From assembly GCA_024226455.1 (NCBI GenBank), contig JAAELR010000099.1, positions 1 through 64,000 on the forward strand: 64,000 nucleotides of DNA, read 5' to 3'. This stretch comes from Paracoccaceae bacterium. Lineage in GTDB: Bacteria; Pseudomonadota; Alphaproteobacteria; Rhodobacterales; Rhodobacteraceae. Every line of letters begins with the position of its first letter. The first letter of the stretch is position 1. Shown one piece after another: positions 46,850 through 54,612 of this stretch. The position numbers and the translations under genes were made by a program. The notes under the pieces are model-generated. The model worked only from the letters and a program-made list of their open reading frames with translations. It was not told where the DNA came from and ran no database searches.

Positions 46850-46900
46850 CGGGTCAATTCTCGGTGACAATACCGGGTCAGTTAAAAGTGATATTCAACA
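46850..46900. mobile_element. Possible IS21-family end with two related direct repeats
   Basis: GGGTCAATTCTCGGTGACAA (46851-46870) is followed by a related copy GGGTCAGTTAAAAGTGATAT (46875-46894) and TCAACA. Paired repeats of the GGGTCARTT type are typical of IS21-family termini. No istA/istB genes are left. It lies about 55 bases from the last gene of the biosynthetic cluster. Confidence 0.45.
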
Positions 46901-46956
46901 GCGCTTTGGGTCAGGGCGTGACGGATGCCGGCGCGTTGGCGGCTGTGCCAGAGGCC

Positions 46957-48045
46957 TTAGGCGATGGTGACGTTTGGGAAGGCCCGGCGGTGAAACCGGC
47001 TGCTGAGGCAGCCTGTATAGGCGCCGAGCCCCTGGAATTCGAGCAGTTCACCAACGCGCGGGACGCGGCACAGTGGCAAACGGTAGAACGGGGCGAATTC
47101 GCAGGTCGCATCCACAAACACAACTGTCGGCATTTCGCCGGTGTCACCGCGGAGATGGGCATCGAGCGAGTACAGCGGTTCGCGCCCGGCGACGGTTACA
47201 GCGCTGATCGCAGAGGGGTGGGCACCCGGCTTTGTCCCGATATTGAGTTCAAGCGCGACGACATGTTCGTGCGCTGCGGCGCGGACTTGCAGAACTCGGG
47301 TTTGCAGAGACCCCGCCCGTTCGACCAGCGCCCTGCCGGGTTCGGCCCAGACCCGGATCGAATGCCGGGCGCGCAGACAGCCCAGCCGCTCAGTGACGGT
47401 GCGGTAAAACCGTTCAAGATCGAACTTCAGGGCCAGATGCGGAGGCAGGGTATTGCGATAGCCGCCGCCGATATTCAGAATCGGCGACGTGGTGCCCTGC
47501 AGCCGGTCAAGAACGGCCCCGGCCCGGTCGAGCACCCGTTCGAGCAGTTTCGGGCGGTAATTGCGACTCAGGTGAAACGAGACCCCGTCGATCTGGGCAA
47601 GAACACCGCCGCTTTCGGCGACCCAGGCATCGAGGGTGTCGGGTGACATCCCCCAGCCGATGCTTGTGCTGTCGAGATCCTGGACGGCGATGCGCAGCAG
47701 CCTGACCGCCGACGGCGCATGGCACAGCAGGTCGGCGTGTTCCTCGGGGCAATCGAAAGCAAAGGCGCGGCAGCCCTTGGCATACATGTCGGCGATCAGG
47801 TCGGGGCCTTTCATCGGCAGCCCACAAATGATGTCCTGCGCCCCGACACCGATGTCCAGCAGTGCCTTGTTTTCTTCGGCGCTGGCAACCTCGAATCCCA
47901 GCCCGTGGGCGGCCAGTTCACCCAGCACCAGCGGTTCGGCGCAGGCCTTGGCCGCGTAGAAAAGCCTGATCCCCGGCAGGCGCGCCTGCAGTGCGGCAAC
48001 GTCTGCGCGCAGCGTCGCCCGGTCGTAGATGAGCCTGGCCGGCAT
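46957..48045 (-). CDS. PLP-dependent type III decarboxylase (LysA/ODC fold; BtrK-like role possible)
   Basis: A 362-residue alanine-racemase-fold decarboxylase. The PLP lysine is K33 (FYAAKACAEP), the PLP phosphate loop is the NIGGGYR region, and the acceptor-side cysteine is C315 (DATCEFAPFYRLPL). The tail GAYTGCLSSRFHRRAFPNV is typical of ornithine/diaminopimelate decarboxylases. In butirosin synthesis a homologous enzyme (BtrK) decarboxylates glutamyl-ACP. The presence here of a carrier-like gene and a BtrH-like gene makes an analogous use possible, but a free amino acid substrate is equally allowed by the sequence. It is the last gene of the minus-strand cluster, 19 bases after the SPASM gene. 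Confidence 0.85.
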   Translation of the reverse strand: MPARLIYDRATLRADVAALQARLPGIRLFYAAKACAEPLVLGELAAHGLGFEVASAEENKALLDIGVGAQDIICGLPMKGPDLIADMYAKGCRAFAFDCPEEHADLLCHAPSAVRLLRIAVQDLDSTSIGWGMSPDTLDAWVAESGGVLAQIDGVSFHLSRNYRPKLLERVLDRAGAVLDRLQGTTSPILNIGGGYRNTLPPHLALKFDLERFYRTVTERLGCLRARHSIRVWAEPGRALVERAGSLQTRVLQVRAAAHEHVVALELNIGTKPGAHPSAISAVTVAGREPLYSLDAHLRGDTGEMPTVVFVDATCEFAPFYRLPLCRVPRVGELLEFQGLGAYTGCLSSRFHRRAFPNVTIA

Positions 48046-48064
48046 GTGTCAGGGTAACTTGCTG

Positions 48065-49525
48065 TCAGGAGTAGATTTCATATTTGCCTTCCTGCGCAAA
48101 GGTCTTGACGGCGTTGCGCGCTGCAGAATGCGAGTTGAACAGCTCGCAGCGTGTCTTGCCCTCGATTGTGTTGTAATACGGGCATTTCAGGCCAAAGCAC
48201 AGCGGTTGCAGGACGCAGTCCTTGCAATAGCCGGGCGGTTCGATGGTGTTCCAGTCCTGGAGATTGCTGGCATTTTCGACCAGCGCGCCCTCCTGGGTCA
48301 GATCGCCGAGAAAGGTGACGTGTTTGTCGTTCATGCACATGTCGCATTTGTAGAACCGGCCATCGGAATTGACGAAATACGTGTTCTTCTGGCGCGATTT
48401 GCACATCAGGTCGCCGGGGCCATCGACGCGCAGAGAATTGAGCCGGATGTCACGGTCGATTGCGGCATCGAACATCGAATCCACCACGTCTTCGGTCTTG
48501 TCTAGATACTTTTCGGACATCTCGTCGGCACGTTTGCCGTCATGTTCCTCGACGCCCTGAATATAGAGCTGAAAGCGCCAGTCGTCGCCGAATTCACTGC
48601 GGTAGAAGTCAAGAAACTCGTCGAGATAGGGCTGAGTTTCCTTGGTCACGTTCAGGCGAACGATGAATTCAAAGCGCCCGCGCACCTGATCGCAGATGTC
48701 GCGCAGGTTTTGCAGAATCCGGTCATAGGTCCCGCGTTTGGCGAACTGGAGCAGTTCTTTACCCAGAGCCTCGGGGTTTTCCCTAGCGAGAGATTCGGCG
48801 CGGCGGCCGCTTTTGAGGGGGCGGTTGCGGTCGTGCAGGGCCTGAGGCCCGTCAAGCGTGACCTGAAAGAAGCGAGTGTGGTATTTCAGCAGGAATTCGA
48901 AACGCTCGACGGTCAGCATGGTGCCGTTGGTGGTCAGCGAGCAAAAGTAGGGAGTTTTCTGCGATTTGCAGATTTCGTCGATCCGGCGCGACAGGTTCTG
49001 CATGACGGGGTAGGCCATCATCGGTTCTCCGCCAAACCATTCGATATTCAACGCCGAGAACGAGGGCAGTTGCGCCTCGATATATTGCAGGAGCCGTTCC
49101 TGCGCCTCTGCGGGCATCGCGTCGTTCGAGTCCTTGGTATCCTCCCAGCAGTACACGCATTTCAGGTTGCACTGGTATGTCGGGATGATGGTCAGTGTCA
49201 GCGTGTCTTCCTGACGGGTTTCGAAGTCGATCTTCTTTTGCGTGATGAGCGCGGATTCGTCGGTATCCGAAGGGATCAGGCAGCCGGCCCGCAGCAACGG
49301 TTCAAGCAGAGGTTCATGGGCATGGGCGGCGGGGTCGTCAAGGATAGCGTCGATCAGCGCTGCCTTGTCCTGCGGCACCAGAAACCCGGTTTCACGCAGC
49401 AGGTTGTGCACGATGGTGTGGGTTGATTTGAAACCGGTTATTATGTTGTATCGCGACTTCTTGAGCTGGGTCAGAGCGGCGGTGTTCAATGGTTCGGGCA
49501 GGGGAAAGGGTGCGGTATGGTTCAT
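48065..49525 (-). CDS. Radical SAM protein with SPASM domain (peptide-maturase-like)
   Basis: A 486-residue enzyme. The N-terminal ~100 residues (LKKSRYNIITGFKSTHTIVH) resemble the leader regions of radical SAM peptide maturases. The radical SAM cluster is bound by the CxxxCxxC in YQCNLKCVYCWED (near residues 119-126), followed by WFGGEPMM and TTNGTM. A cysteine-rich C-terminal SPASM domain (YKCDMCMNDKHVTFLGDL, CKDCVLQPLCFGLKCPYYN) would hold two more 4Fe-4S clusters. Known SPASM enzymes cross-link peptides, oxidise sulfatase cysteines or dehydrogenate aminocyclitols (BtrN). Its ATG overlaps the stop of the preceding radical SAM gene (ATGA), so the two are coupled. Confidence 0.9.
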   Translation of the reverse strand: MNHTAPFPLPEPLNTAALTQLKKSRYNIITGFKSTHTIVHNLLRETGFLVPQDKAALIDAILDDPAAHAHEPLLEPLLRAGCLIPSDTDESALITQKKIDFETRQEDTLTLTIIPTYQCNLKCVYCWEDTKDSNDAMPAEAQERLLQYIEAQLPSFSALNIEWFGGEPMMAYPVMQNLSRRIDEICKSQKTPYFCSLTTNGTMLTVERFEFLLKYHTRFFQVTLDGPQALHDRNRPLKSGRRAESLARENPEALGKELLQFAKRGTYDRILQNLRDICDQVRGRFEFIVRLNVTKETQPYLDEFLDFYRSEFGDDWRFQLYIQGVEEHDGKRADEMSEKYLDKTEDVVDSMFDAAIDRDIRLNSLRVDGPGDLMCKSRQKNTYFVNSDGRFYKCDMCMNDKHVTFLGDLTQEGALVENASNLQDWNTIEPPGYCKDCVLQPLCFGLKCPYYNTIEGKTRCELFNSHSAARNAVKTFAQEGKYEIYS

Positions 49526-51141
49526 GAGTCTGCCTTCTTTCTGAATGCTAGGCCAGCGATCTTGCCCAACTGGTCGTCGTCGGGGAACGTGCTGTCGTTC
49601 TGCAGCATCGCCGTGACCAGTTCGAGAAGTGTTTCTTCGCCTTCGCCCAGGACAACCAGGTCAATGCTTTGGTCTTCGAGGACCCGTTCGCAGGCGGTGG
49701 TCGGATGTGCCCCGCCAACGATGATCGGAGCGGTAACGCCATTGCCGCGCAGGTGGGCGGTCAGTTCGTGCAGGAAGTCGCGGTAATACGTCATGCTGCG
49801 AAAGCCGATCAGTGCCGGGTCGTATTCTTCGACGATCTTGAGCAATTCGTCGTGGCTGTCGAAATCCGCGTAGGATTTGATGACCTTGCATTGCACGCGG
49901 CCGGGCAGCGCGCGATGCAGATGAGTGGCCAGATACATCAGACCGATCGGTGGGTGCAAAAAGCCTTCCAGCGCGCCTTCGTCCCTGTCGGCGTAGTGCC
50001 GTGTTGCGTCAATTAGGAGTACCTTCATACCTTGGTCACGCAGCGGATAGAGCGGTTTGAAATGCCGGGTCATCTTGGCGTGCAGGTCGGGCACGGCGAC
50101 GGCGCTTTCGGCGACGCATTCCGTTGACGGCAGTTCGTTCTCGGCGATATTGAAATGCCGCAGGAGCTGGGGAAGCGTCGTCATCTTTTGCTGCAGGAAT
50201 CCGGAGTAGTAGTTCAGGAGTTCGCTTTCGGTCATGATCTTCATCTGTCCGGGCAATGTGGCGACAAGCCGGTCCTTTCGCATCCAGTAACGCGACAGAA
50301 ATTTCATCCGCAGTTTGGACACGAAAGCGGGATCCTTGAAGGGAGTGGTTTCGGGGATTTCGTGTACGGCGGAATCTTCTGATCGCAGGATCGATTCACG
50401 GCTCATCCCTGTTTCGAGCGCCAGGTCGACCAGTTCCGTGCCGGGATAGAGATGCACAACGAAGAATTCGGGGAAATGTATCCATTTGGTGTTCATGACG
50501 AAATCAAGTGTCTGGTGGGCTTCTTCCTCGGTTTCGGTCGGAAAGCCGATCATGAAGTAAAGCCCGGTAATGACATCCGGGTGCGCCGTGCAGAGGTAAT
50601 CTAGCGCCTCGCGCAGTCGGTCCAGCTTGAGCTTTTTCTTGATCAGCTGTTGCAGCCGGGGTGACCCGGTGTCGAGCGCCAGCGGCATATAGACCGTGCC
50701 CGCCTTGACCATCAGGTCGATATAGTCCGGGGTCAGCAGGTCGCCGCGCAGCCCGTTGGAAAAGAACAGATCAATGTCGAGGCCGGACTGGATGATGAGA
50801 TTGAAGAAACGCTCGCTGTTCTTGCGATTGACGTTGAAGATGTCGTCGACAAACCCGAAACGGCGGACACCCATGTCGGCATAGAGTTTGATTTCCTCAA
50901 GCAGGCTTTCGGCGGAGCGATAGTGATGGGTTTTCCAGGTGATGTGGCAATACGTGCAGCGCCACGGACACCCGCGTGTGCCCTGCACGGTGATCGCGTG
51001 GCGCACGGCGGTTTCACTGGGAAAGAGACTGTAGCGATCATAGTCGATCAGACTCCGATCAGGAGCCGGAAGCGTGTCGAGATCGCGGATTTGTGGCCTC
51101 GGCATCGTTCTGCAAATACTTGTCTCATCAAAATCTTTCAC
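49522..51141 (-). CDS. Radical SAM protein with C-terminal cobalamin-binding domain (permuted order)
   Basis: A 539-residue protein. It opens with the linker that normally follows a B12 domain (PRPQIRDLDTLPAPDRSLID). The radical SAM core follows with CxxxCxxC in RGCPWRCTYCHITW (near residue 58), DDIFNVNRKNSERFF and LYFMIGFPTETEEEA. Only from about residue 370 comes a B12-binding Rossmann domain (MKVLLIDATRHYADR, LHPPIGLMYLATHLHRAL, PIIVGGAHPTTACERVL, VVLGEGEETLLELV), ending IAGLAFRKK, where the usual protein would pass into the linker. BchE-type proteins have the B12 domain first. The family methylates or rearranges unactivated carbons. The canonical DxHxxG is not seen. There is one open frame, with no sign of a frameshift. 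Confidence 0.85.
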   Translation of the reverse strand: MKDFDETSICRTMPRPQIRDLDTLPAPDRSLIDYDRYSLFPSETAVRHAITVQGTRGCPWRCTYCHITWKTHHYRSAESLLEEIKLYADMGVRRFGFVDDIFNVNRKNSERFFNLIIQSGLDIDLFFSNGLRGDLLTPDYIDLMVKAGTVYMPLALDTGSPRLQQLIKKKLKLDRLREALDYLCTAHPDVITGLYFMIGFPTETEEEAHQTLDFVMNTKWIHFPEFFVVHLYPGTELVDLALETGMSRESILRSEDSAVHEIPETTPFKDPAFVSKLRMKFLSRYWMRKDRLVATLPGQMKIMTESELLNYYSGFLQQKMTTLPQLLRHFNIAENELPSTECVAESAVAVPDLHAKMTRHFKPLYPLRDQGMKVLLIDATRHYADRDEGALEGFLHPPIGLMYLATHLHRALPGRVQCKVIKSYADFDSHDELLKIVEEYDPALIGFRSMTYYRDFLHELTAHLRGNGVTAPIIVGGAHPTTACERVLEDQSIDLVVLGEGEETLLELVTAMLQNDSTFPDDDQLGKIAGLAFRKKADS

Positions 51142-51203
51142 GAACTGACCTCCAAAAGAATAACTCCGTCAATACCGTAAGCATCCGAAACGGATACCCA
51201 ACT

Positions 51204-54200
51204 TCAGAAAAATCCGACCCGGCACAGCTCATCCAGGCTTTCGACGTGTGCCTGCAGGATTTCCTCCATGTCTGCGTCGCTATGCATCACTGAGAAATGC
51301 GCCAGTTTTGCATCTCCTATGTATATCCCTTTTGATCGTAAAAGGGGAGGAAGAATTTCAAAGCTCATCTCTTGGGGTTGCGTTTTATAGGTGGCGAAGC
51401 TGGCAAAAGACTGCATTTCAGCACCGATTCCGCGGTCGCGGAAATGCTGGTTGAGCCGGTCGCGAAACCGTCGCACGCGGTGTGTCGTCTCGAAAGGCAG
51501 CGCATTGCCCCCGGCGGCGAGGTGGCGCAGCGCGGCGCGCGCCGCGGCCATGGCAAGCGGATGGCGCACAAATGTGCCCGCCAGAAAGGTACGGGGGACA
51601 CCGGGGGCGGAGGTATCGCCGAACTGCCACGGGCCGCCGTCGATGTGGTCCAGCAGCGCCGCCTTGCCCGCGACGGCGCCGATGGGCAGCCCGCCTCCGA
51701 TCACCTTTCCGTAGGTTGCAAGATCGGCGGGCACGTCAAACAGCGCCTGCGCGCCGCCCGGGTGGGTGCGAAATCCGGTCACGATCTCGTCAAAGATCAG
51801 GACAACGCCACGCGCACTACACAGGGTTCTGAGATTGTGAAGAAAGGCGATGGGAATATTGGCGGGGTTACGGGTTTGCACCGGTTCGACCAGCACGGCG
51901 GCGATGTCGTCTGACTGCGCGGCGATGTGGTCCAGCGCGGCCTGCGACCCATAGTCGAACAGCCGCATGTCGGCGAGGGCCGAGGCGGGAATGCCCTGTG
52001 CGATGGGCATTGCTGTGCCGTCTTCGCGATCACGCAGAGGCCGTCCCAGGACCGCGTCGAAGCCGCCGTGATACGACCCCGAAAATGCAACGATCCTGTC
52101 GCGGCCCGTGGCGGTACGGGCGATGCGGCAGGCGGCGGCCACTGCCTCTGACCCTGTGTTGCAGAAGGCCACGCGTTCGGCCCCGGTCAGGGCGCTCAAG
52201 TGTTCGGCGACCTCGACGGCCAGCGTGGTCTGCGGGCCGAGTTCATAGCCCCTGTCGAGCTGGGCCCGAATAGCCTCGGTAACATAGGTCGGTGAGTGCC
52301 CGAGGTAGTTGGCGCCAAAGCCCATGACCATGTCGAGATAGCTGTTGCCGTCGAGGTCACTGAACGAGGCACCCGCGGATTTGTCCGCGACAATCGGGTA
52401 ACAGATGTCTTTCCAGCGTAGGTCAAAGCCGGAAATGGTGCGAGGGTCAGCCATGACGGACCGCGCCCGGATCGCCATCGCGCGGGACGCATCGGTGCGG
52501 GCACGGTAGCGTGTCTGCAAGTCATCGAGGAACTGGCGCTGTTCCCCGGTGAGGCTGCGCGCGGTGTCACGGGTGGCGGTGAGCGGCACCAGGTAGGGGC
52601 CTGAGGCGGTGTCGGTCGGGCTGGGTGTTTCCGATGTCGTGCGGGGAACGGTGGCGTGCGGCATCTGTTCCAGCTTTTGCAGAAGGTGCGCCGGTGATGT
52701 TCCGGGGTCTGCAAGGTCGAGCAACGTCAGCTCTAGGCCGGTTTCGCGGCGCAGCCGTCCGGCCAGTTGCGACATGGTCAGCGAGTCAAAGCCGAGATCG
52801 AGGAAGTCTCGGGGCATGTCCGCAGGTGTGAGCGGGTCAATCGCGACTTCGTTGATGAGCGCGATGAGCCTGTCGCGTGCGTTGGTCTGCGTCGGCCCGG
52901 CAGGGGCGGGCGTTTGCGCGGGGGGAGCGACCCAAAGCCGCCTGCGCTGAAACGGAGTTTCGGGCCGTGCATCGGGTTCCTGGCCGAGCCGCGTCCGGTG
53001 CGCGACCGATTGCGGCACCGCCGCGAGCACCGCGTGAACATTGGTGCCGCCGACGCCGAATGAGCTTACCCCCGCTATCCGGCGATGAACCGGCAATTGT
53101 GTGGTCCGGGTCCGGATACGGAAAGGGCCGGAGGTGAGGTCGATCCCGGTGCCCGGAGATTCAAACCCTGTGAGGCCGGGCACGAGGCCGGTGTTCACGA
53201 CGTGGATCGCATTGATCAGGCCGACGACGCCGGACGCCACATCGAGGTGGCCAACGCTGGCCTTGGCCGTGCCGAGCGCGATCTCGGTATCTTTTGCAGC
53301 GCCAAAAACGCTTTGCAGTGCGCGGAATTCCACCGCGTCGCCGATGGCGGTTCCGGTGCCGTGCGCTTCGATATAACCGAGGTCGCCCGGCGCCACCCCG
53401 GCAATGTCGAGCGCGTCGGCGATCACTTCGGCCTGGCCCTGCATCGAGGGGGCGACATACCCCGCCTTGCGCGCGCCATCGTTGTTCACTGCGGACCCCA
53501 GGATCACGGCATGAATCGGGTCGCCGTCTTTGAGGGCATCGGCATAGTGTTTCAGCGCGACAACGCCACCGCCGCTGCCAAAGACGGTCCCGTCGGCGCG
53601 CGCATCAAAGGGTCGGCAAACACCTTGCCGGGACAGGATGCTGCCGTCTTTCCACAGGTAGCCGACCCGCGCGGGAAGCCGCAGCGACACCGCACCCGCC
53701 AGCGCAACATCGCATTCGCCTGACATCAGGCTCTGGATTGCCAGATGCACCGCGAGGAGCGAGGTCGAGCAACACGACTGGACAGTGACGGCAGGTCCGG
53801 TCAGGCCCAGGCAATAGGCGGCTGTGAGGGTGGCGTGGTCCTTGTTACCGCCGAGTTCCAGGTCGTCCTCGGTGAATGTGTGCGCCACCTCGGGATTGCC
53901 GAGAAGGTTCTGCACGAGGTAGGCGTTTGCCGATGTTCCGCCGAACACGCCGACGCGGGCGTTTTGCCGTTTGCCGGGCTGGCCGGCCTGTTCGAGCGCC
54001 TCCCAGCAGCATTCCAGGAACAGACGTTGTTGCGGGTCCATGAAGCGCGCGCGCCTGTCATCTAGGCCAAAGAACCGTGGGTCGAAGAGGCCGATGTCGC
54101 CGCTCAGGAATGCGCCTGCCGGGACGTAGTCGCGGTGCGCCAGCAGGTCGCCGGGAACTCTGTCGCCCAGTTCCCGGGGGTCGAGGATTTCGAAGGCGGC

Positions 54201-54314
54201 GCGTTTTTCCAACACAGAGCGCCAGAATTCGCCGGGGGTATCGCCGCCGGGCACGCACAGCGCCATTGCGACAACGGCGATGGCATTTGACATGTCCCGT
54301 TCTGTTTCTGGCAT
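51204..54314 (-). CDS. Hybrid PKS-aminotransferase: ketosynthase, carrier domain, class III aminotransferase
   Basis: A 1036-residue megasynthase subunit. The ketosynthase (about 8-430) has active-site Cys near 182 in VQSCCSTSLLAVH, with EAHGTGTAIGDAVEF and GHLDVASGVVG. The carrier domain (about 475-550) has attachment serine near 508 in DLGFDSLTMSQLA. The class III aminotransferase (about 610-1036) has RVAFCNTGSEAVAAACRIAR, DEIVTGFRTHPGG and PLP lysine near 869 in TYGKVIGGGLPIGA. No acyltransferase or reductase is present. Mycosubtilin/iturin synthases use a similar PKS-linked aminotransferase to make a beta-amino acyl chain. The same chemistry on a tethered beta-keto acyl group is inferred. 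AGGG precedes ATG 54314; ATG 54293 is an alternative. Confidence 0.92.
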   Translation of the reverse strand: MPETERDMSNAIAVVAMALCVPGGDTPGEFWRSVLEKRAAFEILDPRELGDRVPGDLLAHRDYVPAGAFLSGDIGLFDPRFFGLDDRRARFMDPQQRLFLECCWEALEQAGQPGKRQNARVGVFGGTSANAYLVQNLLGNPEVAHTFTEDDLELGGNKDHATLTAAYCLGLTGPAVTVQSCCSTSLLAVHLAIQSLMSGECDVALAGAVSLRLPARVGYLWKDGSILSRQGVCRPFDARADGTVFGSGGGVVALKHYADALKDGDPIHAVILGSAVNNDGARKAGYVAPSMQGQAEVIADALDIAGVAPGDLGYIEAHGTGTAIGDAVEFRALQSVFGAAKDTEIALGTAKASVGHLDVASGVVGLINAIHVVNTGLVPGLTGFESPGTGIDLTSGPFRIRTRTTQLPVHRRIAGVSSFGVGGTNVHAVLAAVPQSVAHRTRLGQEPDARPETPFQRRRLWVAPPAQTPAPAGPTQTNARDRLIALINEVAIDPLTPADMPRDFLDLGFDSLTMSQLAGRLRRETGLELTLLDLADPGTSPAHLLQKLEQMPHATVPRTTSETPSPTDTASGPYLVPLTATRDTARSLTGEQRQFLDDLQTRYRARTDASRAMAIRARSVMADPRTISGFDLRWKDICYPIVADKSAGASFSDLDGNSYLDMVMGFGANYLGHSPTYVTEAIRAQLDRGYELGPQTTLAVEVAEHLSALTGAERVAFCNTGSEAVAAACRIARTATGRDRIVAFSGSYHGGFDAVLGRPLRDREDGTAMPIAQGIPASALADMRLFDYGSQAALDHIAAQSDDIAAVLVEPVQTRNPANIPIAFLHNLRTLCSARGVVLIFDEIVTGFRTHPGGAQALFDVPADLATYGKVIGGGLPIGAVAGKAALLDHIDGGPWQFGDTSAPGVPRTFLAGTFVRHPLAMAAARAALRHLAAGGNALPFETTHRVRRFRDRLNQHFRDRGIGAEMQSFASFATYKTQPQEMSFEILPPLLRSKGIYIGDAKLAHFSVMHSDADMEEILQAHVESLDELCRVGFF

Positions 54315-54322
54315 CGATATCC

Positions 54323-54607
54323 CTATTCGTAATACATCGCGTCGGGCAGTCCCGGAACAAAACCCATTTCTGCGAAAAGGTTGCCGGTGTCTGGCTCACG
54401 GGTGTCGGGATTGGTGAAGCATTCGGCCAGTCCGGCTATGGTCATCCCCCCCCATATCAGTTCGGGTGCCTTGCGGCCCGTCCGCAGCGCGACCTGCCGT
54501 ACATCGGCAGCGCTGATGCCCTGTTCTGCAAAGGCCACATCCCTCGCGATCATGTCCGGGCGGACACCGAGGATTGTGGCCAGTTCCTGTGTCAGGTCGT
54601 CTTCCAT
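54323..54607 (-). CDS. Small acyl-carrier-like protein with displaced serine
   Basis: 94 residues. The first ~65 resemble a phosphopantetheine carrier (LTQELATILGVRPDMIARDV, AFAEQGISAADVRQVALRTG, MTIAGLAECF). Where GxDSL is expected it reads GISAA, so the attachment serine is shifted by one residue or lost. A ~25-residue tail (TGNLFAEMGFVPGLPDAMYY) follows. It lies 8 bases before the KS-ACP-aminotransferase gene and 5 bases after the BtrH-like gene. It could be a free-standing carrier, a docking protein or a non-functional carrier relative. Confidence 0.65.
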   Translation of the reverse strand: MEDDLTQELATILGVRPDMIARDVAFAEQGISAADVRQVALRTGRKAPELIWGGMTIAGLAECFTNPDTREPDTGNLFAEMGFVPGLPDAMYYE

Positions 54608-54612
54608 CCGGC

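Noticed and set aside
46864-47646. 260-codon plus-strand frame
   Set aside because: Antisense to the PLP decarboxylase; no motif.
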